NCBI GenBank assembly: GCA_013180625.2
Contig: SNVD02011399.1
Coordinates: forward strand, 46,787-110,786
DNA from: Boswellia sacra
Taxonomy: Eukaryota; Streptophyta; Magnoliopsida; Sapindales; Burseraceae
DNA length: 64,000 bases
Direction: 5' to 3'
A program made the position numbers and the translations under genes. Under the pieces are notes generated by a model, which did not search any database, was not told the DNA's origin, and saw only the letters and a list, made by a program, of their open reading frames with translations. Each line of letters begins with the position of its first letter. Position 1 is the stretch's first letter. This document shows, in pieces, positions 11,221-22,033 of this stretch.

Positions 11221-12552
11221 TCAAAAAATGGAATGCCTTTGTGAAGCCTCTTGCTGCTTGGTTAATAATAGACGTTGAACAATGCAAACAAGTGGCTCTC
11301 CTTCATCACCTTCAACAAATTCAACATACCTTGGTTTCTCACCTTCACCTGCTTCAAATTCACTCTCACTTTCCACATCCTCATCAATAATGTTCACCAT
11401 TTTGCATTGTGGGCACTCATTTGATTTATGGCCTGGTTGGTTGCACTTGTAACATCGATTTGTCATCAGTTTTGCATAGGGATTGGTCACTTTTCCAACC
11501 TGAACAGGAAACTTTCTAGCAGATTTACTACTTCCTGCAGCTTCAGAAGGACCCGGTTGATTAGATTGGAATGTGGGTTGGACCTTTTCTGGGTAAGTTT
11601 CAAAGCTGGGCCTCTTATTGTATGAACTTCTACTAGAGCTTCGAGAGAGATTCATTTCAGCTTTGTAAGCAAGATTGACGGCTTTAGAAAGTCGCCATAC
11701 TGAATGCAAAGCAAATTGTTCCCTGACGAATTCTTTTAAACCAGCAAGATACCTCGACACCTGCTGTCACTCAGGCTCATTAATATCAATTCGGGCATTA
11801 AGTCGATAAAATTCTTCAGTATAATCACTAACAGATCGACCTCGCTGAGTACATTCCCAATATTGTTGATACAAAATCTGATCATAATCAGTAGGCAAAA
11901 ATCAGTCCCTCATCAGCTGTCTCATTCTCATCCATGATCTAATAGGCCTTTTCCCCTCTCTTCTCCTATGTGTTTGAGGTTGTTCCCACCAGGCAGAGGC
12001 TCCTTCCCTCAATTTGTAAGCAACAAGTTTAACTTGTTTATCTTCTGGGATTTCCATACACTCAAAAAATGTTTCTATAGCTTTAATCCAATCCAAGAAA
12101 TCTTCAATATGTAAATACCCATTAAAACAAGGAATATCAAATTTTACTTTATACTCATGATTTCTGGAACGTTGGTGTTGTAGGTGATAGTCAAGCCATG
12201 GTTCATCAAAAACCCACTCTTCAATTTCTTCATCTGAATCTGTATCAATTAGATCTCGACGCCAAGGTTGCGTATGGTTTGCAAAGAAGTCAGGTGAAGC
12301 TAGTCGTTCAGCTTGACGGGTTCTCCGTGGAGCTTGAACACCATCAGATGACCCATGATCTTCATTCTTTCCTCTAATGGGTAGGGGTCTTCGTTCTTCA
12401 TTATTGCTGCCACCAACTGTTGCCAGAATCCTTTGAACATCAAGAGAAAGAGCTTCAAACTTTTGTTCAAGACTAGTGACAGCTGCCCGTAAGGCCTGCA
12501 CGTCGGGATCTTCATCGCCTTCGTGGTGTCTTCCACCATCAATGTTGGCCAT
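11221..12552 (-). pseudogene. Gag of the Reina-like element
   Basis: Capsid/nucleocapsid protein that packages element RNA. The start MANIDGGRHHEGDEDPD lies at 12552. A coiled segment (ALRAAVTSLEQKFEALSLD) is followed by the plant gypsy gag core (IPCFNGYLHIEDFLDWI, KLVAYKLREGASAWWEQ). The nucleocapsid zinc knuckle CYKCNQPGHKSNEC (CX2CX4HX4C) lies at about 11413-11454. Two in-frame stops break it: TGA at 11902-11904 and TGA at about 11761-11763. Confidence 0.92.
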
Positions 12553-12570
12553 GACCCTAGGAACTCCAGT

Positions 12571-12582
12571 GCTCTGATACCA
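12571..12582 (-). other. Primer-binding site (tRNA-iMet type)
   Basis: The minus strand reads TGGTATCAGAGC, the standard plant primer site complementary to initiator methionine tRNA. It lies three bases inside the 5' LTR of the Reina-like element. Confidence 0.92.
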
Positions 12583-12585
12583 CCT

Positions 12586-12871
12586 TAACGTAGAGAGACT
12601 TTTGGAGTGAAGGGAACTCTAACTTAATGAGTTCGTAATCCTTCCACGATCAAAAGAATGGAAACAAAGAGGAAACTTTCATTCCAATTCTGCCTCAAAA
12701 AATAGATAGCTGTCTTTTTGTACACCTTTTTGCTCAATACGTAGCGTTTTGACTCACAAATAAAAAGAGCAAATAAGACAAATAAAGTTCCAACTCAGCA
12801 AGAGCAAGTAAAGATAATAAAATAAAATAAACTCATTGTAATTAAATAATCTTAGTTGGGCTCCTGCATCA
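12586..12871 (-). repeat. 5' LTR of the Reina-like element (286 bp)
   Basis: Partner of 7835-8123. It ends on the plus strand in CTGCATCA, followed by the ACACG copy of the target duplication. Clear but imperfect identity to the other LTR means the insertion is not very recent. Confidence 0.93.
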
Positions 12872-12919
12872 ACACGAGAGTGTCCAAATTTTCTCTCTGG
12901 CTGGTAATCAGACTTCGTG

Positions 12920-12927
12920 TTTATATA
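12920..12927 (-). promoter_or_regulatory. TATA box of the SAM synthetase pseudogene
   Basis: The minus strand reads TATATAAA, about 50 bases upstream of the Reina-like insertion point. Moderately GC-rich leader-like sequence follows (12872-12900), then continues at 7834 and below. The link to the SAM synthetase remnant is inferred from collinearity across the insertion. Confidence 0.5.
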
Positions 12928-12959
12928 TGTATGGTTTTGGATCCGACGCCGCACGTAAT

Positions 12960-15009
12960 TTGCTTATTAAATTCGACCAGGGCCAAGGCATGAAATAAGC
13001 TTGTTTAAGTAAAGCTGGACAATGTCTTACTACTCATAAATCAATTATGAAATAAACTAACTAAAGTAAATGGAACAAATTTCAAGGGTGAAGTTGCAAG
13101 ATTTGAAAGTAAGAGAATTGCAAAGGAAAGAAGGAGAAAGTGCTTTTCATTCTTTCAAACGGCACACCGATTAACAAAGGAGGAGCCTTCGATCTACAGG
13201 CATAATATTCTGCAAGGCCCTCCAATAATAGATGCATACAATTTGTCCAAAGTGTCCTGAAGTATTATGCTTAGATAACAGGTGAAGTCATGTGGTTGCA
13301 ACTTTAACTGGAAGGGGTGATTAGTGGCCTGCATGTGTCAAGTTCATAACGTGATGATTCCGCTTGTTCCACAATAATTTAAACTTTTGGAATTAATTGT
13401 TTCTCAATATTATCGAATCTTCGCAAGGTCATTTTCTCTCACATCTTAAAAATAAATATAAAATAAAGAAGAATATATAAATTAAAATTTATATAAATGT
13501 TAATATGAAACTAAATAAGAAGTAAATAATTAAAAAAATAGTTCAGATAAAAAATATAAAAAACTACTATTGAGTTTTGACCTGATTTCAGGAGAGAATG
13601 GATTTGCCAATTTAATTAATCACTCTAAAATTGTTTTAAAATCATCATCTTAAAAAATAATTTCAAATAAGTTTGATTTTATAATTTACTAAATAGTATA
13701 TTAAATAAATAATTTAAAATTTCATAGATATTTAAATTTATATCATTTTATAAATATAAATTTGTTATCCAAATTTTAACTTTTCAAAATTATTGTATAA
13801 CATCAGGCCAAAAGCACTCTAGATTGTAATCCAAATCTAATCCCAAGCAACCTAACCGTAAAAAATCCGGTGCTTGCCTATGTTTTTTGAGTTTTCACTT
13901 TCAAAATTTTAAAAGAATATATAATAAATTAAATTTTAAAAATAATATATTATTAATATTAATTTAAATATATTAAAAATGCATGTTTTTATACAATCTT
14001 TTTGTTTTTTTTTTTTAATGTTAACACATCCACTATCTTAACTTCATGCCCGAGCCCAAACTTTCATGCGATTGAACCGTCCAAACTTCCCTGATTGTGA
14101 GGATCATCCAAGCCCAATCTTCGTTACCTGGGCTTCCTGAAACTTCTCCGTCTAGGACCCGTCAAGTGTATCAACCGAGAACAGAATTGGGAAATCCGGA
14201 CTTTACTGGACCTAAGCAACAGTCCGGCCTTCGTATGTGCATGCAGTCGTAGTTTAAGCGAAAAACCGAAGATCTTCTTCTTTGTGTTTCCTACGAAATT
14301 TCATCACCCAAAACTAATAATAACCCGTATAATTGAGACATTAGTAACCAAAGGGGACCTGTATTTTCCCTCCCCTTTTTTTTTGAAAAGAAAAAATAAA
14401 TTTAATAATTTCAGTGAAAATTTTGACTAAATATATTTAGACGAAAAAGCTTTCCATTATACAATTCCGCCGCGATTATGGATTATTTGACTTCTTTTTT
14501 CTTTATCTTTTTCACAACTGAATCTTTGCAATGTTTATGGCGAGGGGATTTAAAGAATCCTACAGAAGGAATCCTCCCCAGCTCAGTCAGTGGTTCCACT
14601 GCACCTGAAATGAGTTTTTTTTTTTTTTTAAATAAAATTTTATCTTTTCGTTATAGTACCATCTACACATAAATTTCGTGTAACCTTCACGAATAAAGAA
14701 ATTAAATTTCTAGCTCAAATGGTTAAAGAGTAATATTTTTATTGAGGAACAAAAAAAAAGAGGTAAATTCCAATAATTTCTTTGAATTTCCCTTCAAAGT
14801 CCTATAAAATTAGCATAAAAATTTACCAAAAAAAAAAACACAAGAAAAAAAAGTCCTTCAAATTCTTCCATTATACAATTAAACTCCAATTATACTTCTC
14901 CATCCAAACTAAAATTCAACAATTCCAATCAACCTAAAAAAAAAAACCCCTATTCTTTTTTCCTCACAACAATCAACAAAATTACAAAAAAAAAAAAAAA
15001 CCCTAAAAA
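12960..15009. other. AT-rich spacer with a GC-richer island at about 14040-14290
   Basis: No supported gene. The island at 14040-14290 has higher GC than its surroundings and includes a CATGCA motif, but no long open frame on either strand. A/T runs are frequent from 14340 to 15000, where the 3' side of the minus-strand small gene also lies. Confidence 0.45.
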
Positions 15010-15369
15010 TCAACTCAAAAGAGGAACTCTACCATCATCACCAGAATCATCACCATTACAATCGTACACAGATCCAACGAGCATCAGCTGATCCTCCAAG
15101 TACCTCTGCAACAAACTCACTTCCCTTTCCTCCTCTTCTCCCCCAATCTCCTCGCACCCACAACACCCTTCTTCGCACCGCTTCAGCCCGTCATCCTCCT
15201 GATCTTTCCTCCTCCGCCGCCGCCGGCAGATTCTGATGCAGACCTCAGCCGCGCAAAGGAAGGGTAGGCAAGCGCAGAGCAGGGGGAGTAGAATCGGGGA
15301 GCAGAGTAACAGGAACAGGTAGCGGCTACGTCGCGAGCGAAGCCAGGAGCCTAGGGCTAAATTGAACAT
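15010..15369 (-). CDS. Small single-pass membrane protein, function unknown (119 aa)
   Basis: Single-exon frame with strong codon structure and far higher GC than its surroundings. It begins MFNLALGSWLRSRRSRYLFL. A hydrophobic segment at about residues 17-41, rich in Leu and Cys, is followed at once by a polybasic stretch (CRRRRRRK), then an acidic Cys/Glu-rich region and LLQRYLEDQLMLVGSVYDC near the C terminus. Arg on both sides makes topology uncertain. The frame is open back to 15513, but that ATG overlaps a TATA box and would lie upstream of transcription, so the Met at 15369 is preferred. It resembles small uncharacterised plant proteins. No function is assigned. Confidence 0.75.
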   Translation of the reverse strand: MFNLALGSWLRSRRSRYLFLLLCSPILLPLLCACLPFLCAAEVCIRICRRRRRRKDQEDDGLKRCEEGCCGCEEIGGEEEEREVSLLQRYLEDQLMLVGSVYDCNGDDSGDDGRVPLLS

Positions 15370-15502
15370 GGAAGAAGCGGCGGCGAAGAGGGTTTGGGGG
15401 TGGAGGTAAGGGTGGTGGTGGTGGGGTTCATCGCGCGAAGGAGAGGGCTGCGTGGTGGGTTTATTGTCGTTGCTTAATAGAAGGGTAGCACATGGCTTCA
15501 GA

Positions 15503-15510
15503 TTTTTATA
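15503..15510 (-). promoter_or_regulatory. TATA box of the small membrane-protein gene
   Basis: The minus strand reads TATAAAAA within ATGTATAAAAATC. Transcription would begin near 15475, leaving a leader of about 105 bases before the ATG at 15369. Confidence 0.6.
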
Positions 15511-15513
15511 CAT

Positions 15514-16305
15514 TGGGGACCATGTGAAGTGATTGTGAAGCGCTTTCTCTATCTCTCGTCTCCGTGAAATTTTTGTTTACTTTGAGGATTTATTTGTATT
15601 TTTTGATTAATCGGGTTTTTAAGCCTTCTTATCAGGATATTTGGGCTATAGATGGAATAATTAGTTTAGGAGATGTGCAATGCAATAATAAAAAGGTTTG
15701 AAATTGAATTTTTGGCAACTATCCTGCACCTCCCATGAGGTTTAAGTTATTACTCTATCCCGCAGTATTTTATAGAATGACACTTTCTAGTTGCTTGGTA
15801 TTTGCGACTAAAGAAGGGTAGTTAAACGACAAATTACTGGAATTTGAGTTTGACTTCCTGAGCAAACTGAGGGCACTTGTCTAGTCTTTTAAGCCGTGAA
15901 ATATGTGCAGAACGAGTTTTCAACAACTATGAATAAAATATGAGCTACAAAATCAGAATGGATTTGTAGAATAATAGAATACGAAGAAATAGGGTTTTTG
16001 AGAGACGAATAATATTTTTTAGGTTAAAAATGTCAGGATGATGGAAGAGAATCATGAAAATTTTTTTGGTTGAGTTTACCTAAAATCTTTATAGTTGGCC
16101 AGTGTGCAATAAAGCCATCACGCAAGATGTTCTAGCTGTCTATGAGCCATTAAGTGTTCAAATAATTAATAGAAATGACAAATGTCAAATTCATACTCAA
16201 ATCATTTACATTTTGTATTGGAATTTTAGTTTAATTAAATCTAAGCCATGTATATAAACATGCTTGTAAACAAAATAAAAAACATCTATCCTTAAAACCA
16301 AGAAA
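15514..16305. other. Spacer and promoter side of the small gene
   Basis: A CT-rich tract (15540-15565) next to the small gene is followed by AT-rich sequence without a supported feature, up to the edge of the large retroelement. Confidence 0.4.
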
Positions 16306-16905
16306 TAGGGGTTATTCAGATTGCGGATGGGGTGCAAATAGCACCACACTTGTCCCTTCTCGGCCTACTGGTCTTCAACTCTTCTCAAAAACCCATAAAA
16401 TGAGCCCACTTGAAAGGCCGAATCTCCATCCTACATGTGTTGAAAGTATTTCTTGAATAATCTAACAGTCAAGTTGCTAATTTGCAAAGTATATAAATAA
16501 ACAACCCCACTGCATTTCTTGAAACAGAAGTTACAAAACCTTATTAAAATCGAATGAACTACTATTACAGAATAAATAAACAAATTTTATATGCTTTTAA
16601 TAGCAGCATTTTTACTAACAGGAAACAACTATAAAATGGATTAGGGCCAAGTAAAGTTCATTATACTGCAGTTCTTTTTCTTGTGAAAAAAATACTTCTT
16701 CTTTGGCATCATTTTCAGAAGGAAAAAAATGATAAACTTATTACATATATAAAAGAGTTCTTTTCTTTTCTATCACTTCTATAAGATTAAAAAAAAAAAG
16801 AGTGCTTTCATTTTGATAATCCATTGTATATCAAAATGGGCAAGAACATCGTTCTCGAGTGGGGGAAGGTTATTGCTCATGCTAGTGTGAATATCATCTT
16901 CTAAT

Positions 16906-19900
16906 TGTAATACCCATTGGGTTTTGAACCCATTGGGCTGTGAAGAAGGTCCGGCCCAGTCCAAAATTTTTAATTATAAATAGGAGAGGGTGAATAGGAA
17001 ATTGAGGAGAATTATGAAAATTTGGGGGAAAATCCGTTTTTACTGTTCACCGCTGATTACTATTCACCACCGGCTTTGACTAGCGATTCCGGCCAATTTT
17101 CGGTGAGTCTCGAGTCCCATAATATATCATTTTGAAGCTTGTAATATCCTCTTTCCATCCATATATGTGTTGTCTTTGGGTGCTTCACCGTTTTTACGAA
17201 TCGAAGCGTGGAAGCCGACGGATTCCTATGCGTTTTTCGGTCAAAATCCGATGAGTTACCGGTAAATCTTTACATTAAATTAAAGCTTGTTCCATGCTCT
17301 TTCTAACCATACCAATTTTGTTATATGTTGATATACGAAATTTGCAAATCGGAGAGAAACAGAATTTGATCACTATTCACCGCCGGCGATGACTTTCCGG
17401 TGATATTTTCGGTTATGATTTTCGACTATCAAATAATTCTCATAACATTATTCATCCATAAAAGAGCTTAAATTCAGTGAGTGGATTATGTTTCGAGAAT
17501 TTTATATTATATTAAAGTGTATTAAATTTATGGTTTTTCATATTATTTAAATTATTAGTTTAATTAATTGAGTTATATTAAATGTTTTAGAATAGATAAT
17601 AATGATTTATGTATTTTGAAAATAAATGTGTATAAATATTAAATTTTAGATAGAAGTAATAGTTATGGGTAGTGCTAATAGATTAGTTTTTGAATATATA
17701 GTAAGCGTTATTTTGATAAGTTTGGATACAATAGAAAAATGAATTTAAAGTGAAAGTTGTAGAATGAATATATTTATATGTTAATTGAAAGTAGAAAGTT
17801 TTTGTTTATTATTGGGAAATAGACATTTATAATTAAATGAATTTGTATAGAAAAATTGAGGTATTTAGTTATTTTTCTTAAATAAATGCATATGTTAAAG
17901 AAATTGTGTTTTTGATTTATAAAATGATGAGTGATTTTATATTCAGAATAATAGTAAATTAAAAAGAAAAAGAAAAAAAAGTTTGGAAATTTGAATTTAA
18001 TTCTGCAGGGGTGATAATGTTAAATTCTAAAACTGCTTAGCAGTAGGGGCTGAATTGTAAATTTAGAAACTTGTTACTGAATTTGCAGGGACCTGAATGT
18101 AAAATTTTAGAAATTTTAGGATAGTCAAAAAGATTTTAGTTAAATCATGATATTTAAGAATTTGGAAATCTTTGAAATTCTAAATTAAAATTTTTGGGAA
18201 TTAGTTAAATTTTGAAGTATAATTATGTGAAAGAATGTTATATAGAATGTTATATGCAAAGTATGAGATTTTGAGATAAAAATATAAATTATGGTTTATA
18301 GTGAGATGAAAAGTATTTTATTTTATGAGTTATAATGATTTCTCTAAAAGGTTATTTTTGTGGATATTTTAGAAAGTTTTAGAGAGAGTAGAAGATTTAT
18401 TTTTTTGGACAATTAGAAATATGTTTTAGTATGTATTTAGTTATGTTTAGTTAGCATTTTATAGAATTTTTGAGAATATGTAGCGAATTTAAAGAATTCA
18501 AGTTAGTTTCTTTTGTATTTCTCAAGGGTAAATAAACCCATTTGTTATACTTGTTTTTTATTATTGAGATGTTTCAAAGCTAGTTTTCAAAATGATTGTA
18601 GACATAAATTTTAGTTTCAAAATTAGTTTTGAGCAAAGATATAGCACTTTTAAAGAAAGATTCATATTATATATACATGAATTGTTTTCTATATTATTAT
18701 AGATGCATATTCTATCATTTTATAGAAAGTGTAAAAGCAGAACAATTATGATCATATTTTTTTTATAGCAATTTGATTTCAAGGATTTCTCAAAGTATTT
18801 GCAAGTATTCTTTTAAATATTTATTATGGATTTTCAAGGATTCGGATGTTATGGGTTTCAGCTTACATGAGTTTTACAAATTTTGATAAATCTACTTAAG
18901 AAGCAATGATTTAGTATATGAAGCAAATTTTGAAAAGAAACCAGTTTTAGCAAAAATAAGAAAGTTTAATTATATTATACTAAGCTAGTACCCAGCTCAC
19001 TTAGACAGTGAGACAGCAAATTTCAGATAGAAAGATAGAGGCCTTTGGAGCCCGTTCAGACACACATAGAGGCTTTGGGCCGTGTGATCTAGGCGCTTTA
19101 GCCCTTTGGGGGCAGTTCTACGCATGCGTATGACCAGATAGCAGGCCTGTGCGATGTTAGATCTCGCCAAGTACAGATAGTTCTGCCTGCGTGATGCAGA
19201 TCTCACCAGATATGAGGAGATTCAGATAGCAGGCCTGTGCGATGTTAGATCTCGCCAGGTACAGATAGCTCTGCCTACGTGATGTAGATCTCACTAGGTA
19301 TGAGAAAATACAGATAGCTCTGCCTTTGCGATGTTAGATCTCGCCAGGCAAGATCAGATAGTTTCAGGGGTACTTGTTTAGTATAATAAAAAGAGTTTAA
19401 ATACGTTATATGAGTTAGTTTGAGAAAGAAGCATTATTCGTAAAAGTTTCTTTTGCAAGAAGATTTTAAAGAAATGATGTTTTGTTTATTAAGTAACTGA
19501 AACGATGATTTTAGCACATCATCATGAGTTTTATTTTATAAGAATGAGAAAATATGCATTCTTTTCACTGCTTTTAAAGAGTATAGAATCAAGCAATTTT
19601 ATTTGAAGATTTTTAATCAGAAGTTATTTATTTTGAAACTTCTATGAGAGAATTGAGGATATTTTGACAAGTACGATAGATTTTTCTTAAGTATAAATAT
19701 GATATGAGTTTTCTAGTTAGAAATGTATTATATGATTTTATTATGAAATAGTCATAGTCATGCAATTTATGATTTGTTTAGAGAATAAATTTAGCAAGTG
19801 ATTGAGTATATGATGAGAGGAATGTTATTTAAAAGTTTTATATTATTTTATTTCTTTGGCATCTGTTTATACATTTTTTTAGAAAAGAGATAGATATAGT

Positions 19901-20792
19901 GATATGTTTTGTAGTGTATACGAGATTAAATAAGGGTGGTTCAAAGTAAAGGTACGCAACTGATTTGTTTGTATAGTTTAAGAATATTAAGTTATTTAGG
20001 TAAGTAAGTTGAAAAATTATATAAAGTATTTTCTTTACAGAGGGTTAATAAATTTTTTACAATTGTATTATAAGAATGAAGTTTATAAAGAAAGTTGAGA
20101 AGAAATAGTCGTTTGTACGTTATTTTAAAAAGAAGAGTATACTAGTTCCCTTTTAAAAGTAATTATACATTGTATTTTGTTTTAAGAAAAATGAGATTTT
20201 AGAACACAGTTTTATTCAAGAAATGAGTTGTATGAATTAAAGAAAGTAATATTTTATGTAATAAAATTTGTCCACTCATTGAGCCTTTAGCTCACTCTTT
20301 TCCTATTCTTTTTCTCAATCAGGTGCTACAGGTTTGGTGCTAAAGCTGTCTCTGATGCTAGAGAAGGCCACACGATGTATAATAATTTTTCATGCATTGA
20401 AATTATTTCATTTTTTATGTATTGTATAAGCTTTTAAATATTAAGTATGTTGAATATGACTTACTTATTTTTTAGTATGTTGTGGTTGATAAGGACGAAA
20501 GTCCTAAAAGAAGTTAGGATGAGGAATAGTTTAGAAGTGTATAAATGTGTGTTTTTGTAGGGGGTTTTCTTCAAATTATAGGGAAAACTCTGCTGGTTTT
20601 TCATTAAAATTTTCGGAGGATTTTTTTAGTATTTTACATAAAAGACCTAAACTAGAAATAATTTTTTTATGAATAGTTTTATCAAAGCGACAAGAGCAAA
20701 AAGTGTGAAAAAAATTAGTTAATTAAAGACCGTTCTCTTATTGAACAGTTTTAGGCACGATTTACCCGTGTAGCTAGGGGTGGGTCGTGTCA
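16906..20792 (-). mobile_element. Solo LTR 2 (3887 bp), nested in copy A
   Basis: On the minus strand it starts TGACACGACCCACCCC and ends GGGTATTACA. It is flanked by a perfect 5-bp duplication CTAAT (16901-16905 and 20793-20797). The matching site in copy B (about 37580-37600) reads CTGATAATG with no insert, an independent proof of insertion. It shares its start with solo LTRs 4 and 5 (TGACACGACCC, then ATCGTGCCTAAAACTG). Degenerate repeats of a GATCTCGCCAGG-type motif lie at 19130-19350. It has no coding capacity. Confidence 0.93.
19130..19350. repeat. Degenerate short repeats inside solo LTR 2
   Basis: CAGATAG followed by a GC-rich (TG)CGATGTTAGATCTCGCCAGG-like segment recurs four to five times at roughly 50-65-base spacing with mismatches. 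The same motif occurs on the opposite strand in solo LTR 5 at 52860-52940, so it is a family feature of these LTRs. Confidence 0.65.
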
Positions 20793-21196
20793 CTAATAAT
20801 GTTCCAAAAGTCATATTCGAAGAGTTCAATTGACCAGTTAATTTTGTGTCTAAGATTCGCAACTATGGCAAGTCACAGACACATCGAGACAAACAGATGT
20901 GGCTTCTAAGGAATATATAATTAATTTGCTCAAGACACTACATGAGCAATCCTAAATTTTTGTGATGTCAGCAAATATCAATGGAGATTTGTAGAATTAA
21001 CCCCTAATATCAAAGAAAAGTTCGTATATTTCCTAAACATCAAGAATGACTACTATTATTTTTAAAATAAAATCTCAGAGGGGAAATTATAATAATCTCT
21101 TAAATAGTAATAAAAACACATCCATCGAGAGCAATATGATCACGTTTAGATAATAAATGAGTGTATAGAACAATGAGAACTTGTGAAAATAACATT

Positions 21197-21863
21197 ATGG
21201 CCAGCTCTAAGCTCTCTGAGGCCAAGACTCCGCTTCTACAATCCATCGTAGATGGTTGCATTGACTACAAAGGTGGTGCAGTCTATAGAGCCACCTTTGG
21301 TGGATGAGATCAAAATGCTTCATCATTGGTGTGGAAGTGGCTGAAGGTTTCCTATGGCAAGGGCCTTCACTAGGAAACCCGTTGGCATTACAATGCTCCA
21401 AAGAATCGGAATTGGGATGTTTTTATCTATTGTAGTCATGTCAATTATAGCTTTGGTTGAGATGTTAAGGCTTGAAACTGCCTAAGAGTATGGACTGTTT
21501 GATGAGCCAAATGTGGTAATTCCCATCACTGTGTGGTGGTTGGATCCCAAGATGTTATTTTTGGTGTTTTTGAAGTGTTAACCACGGTTGGTCCTCAAGA
21601 ATTTTTCTATGAGCAGGTTCCAGTTGAATTAAGAAGGGTGGGAATCTTGCTCTACCTCAGCATCTTTGGTTTTGGAGCTTTCTCGGTAGCTTTCTCATCG
21701 CTACAATTGATAAAGCAACAAGGGGAGATGGCCATGATAGCTGGTTTACTGATAATCTGAATAAGGGACATCTTAATTACTTCTATTGGCTTCTTGCTGT
21801 GATGAGTATTAAGGGATTGGTTACCTATTTGTATTTGGAGAAATATCACTCACCTCTCCTTTA
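21197..21863 (+). pseudogene. Rearranged NPF (NRT1/PTR) transporter fragment, copy A
   Basis: NPF proteins are 12-helix proton-coupled transporters of nitrate, peptides or hormones, about 550-600 residues long. Here about 50 N-terminal codons (from ATG at 21197: SKLSEAKTPLLQ, VDGCIDYKGGAVYRATFGG, then IIGVEVAE) are fused directly to the C-terminal part (ARAFTRKPVGITMLQRIGIG, LVEMLRLETA, EVLTTVGPQEFFYEQVPVEL, RVGILLYLSIFGFGAF, and HSPLL at the end). Roughly 280 central residues are missing. Stops and frameshifts disable it. The same junction is present in copy B, so the deletion predates the duplication. It is antisense to the retroelement. Confidence 0.9.
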
Positions 21864-22005
21864 ATTTGCTTTATTATCTTGTGAAAAACATACTTGAAGA
21901 ATTATATCAACATTTTTGTATCATCTAAGTCCAAGAAATGGAATCTATTAGCTTTTAAACTAATAAAAAAGCCGAAAAGATCATTTTACTCTTATTTTTG
22001 TACTT

Positions 22006-22033
22006 TTCTTCTTCTTCTTCTTCTTCTTCTTCC
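22006..22033 (+). repeat. (CTT)n microsatellite
   Basis: About nine CTT units within LTR-like copy A. Copy B has a shorter, degenerate version near 38740-38775. Confidence 0.85.

Larger units (their letters stand above)
7835..12871 (-). mobile_element. Reina-like Ty3/gypsy element (5037 bp), with both LTRs
   Basis: Near-complete LTR retrotransposon on the minus strand: 5' LTR 12586-12871, 3' LTR 7835-8123, initiator-Met primer site 12571-12582, polypurine tract 8124-8138, and gag-protease-RT-RNase H-integrase in that order. The flanks ACATG (7830-7834) and ACACG (12872-12876) form a target duplication with one transition. Short LTRs of about 290 bp and a 5-kb length fit the Reina type of chromovirus. 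Stops in gag, protease and RT make it inactive. It inserted between the TATA box and coding part of the SAM synthetase pseudogene, in the same orientation. Confidence 0.93.

Noticed and set aside
15370..15513. N-terminal 48-residue extension of the small membrane protein
   Set aside because: The ATG overlaps a TATA box and the extension is low-complexity. The internal Met at 15369 is more likely.
21533..21760. 75-codon plus-strand frame as a separate small gene
   Set aside because: It is one frame of the broken NPF C-terminal segment and belongs to the pseudogene at 21197-21863.
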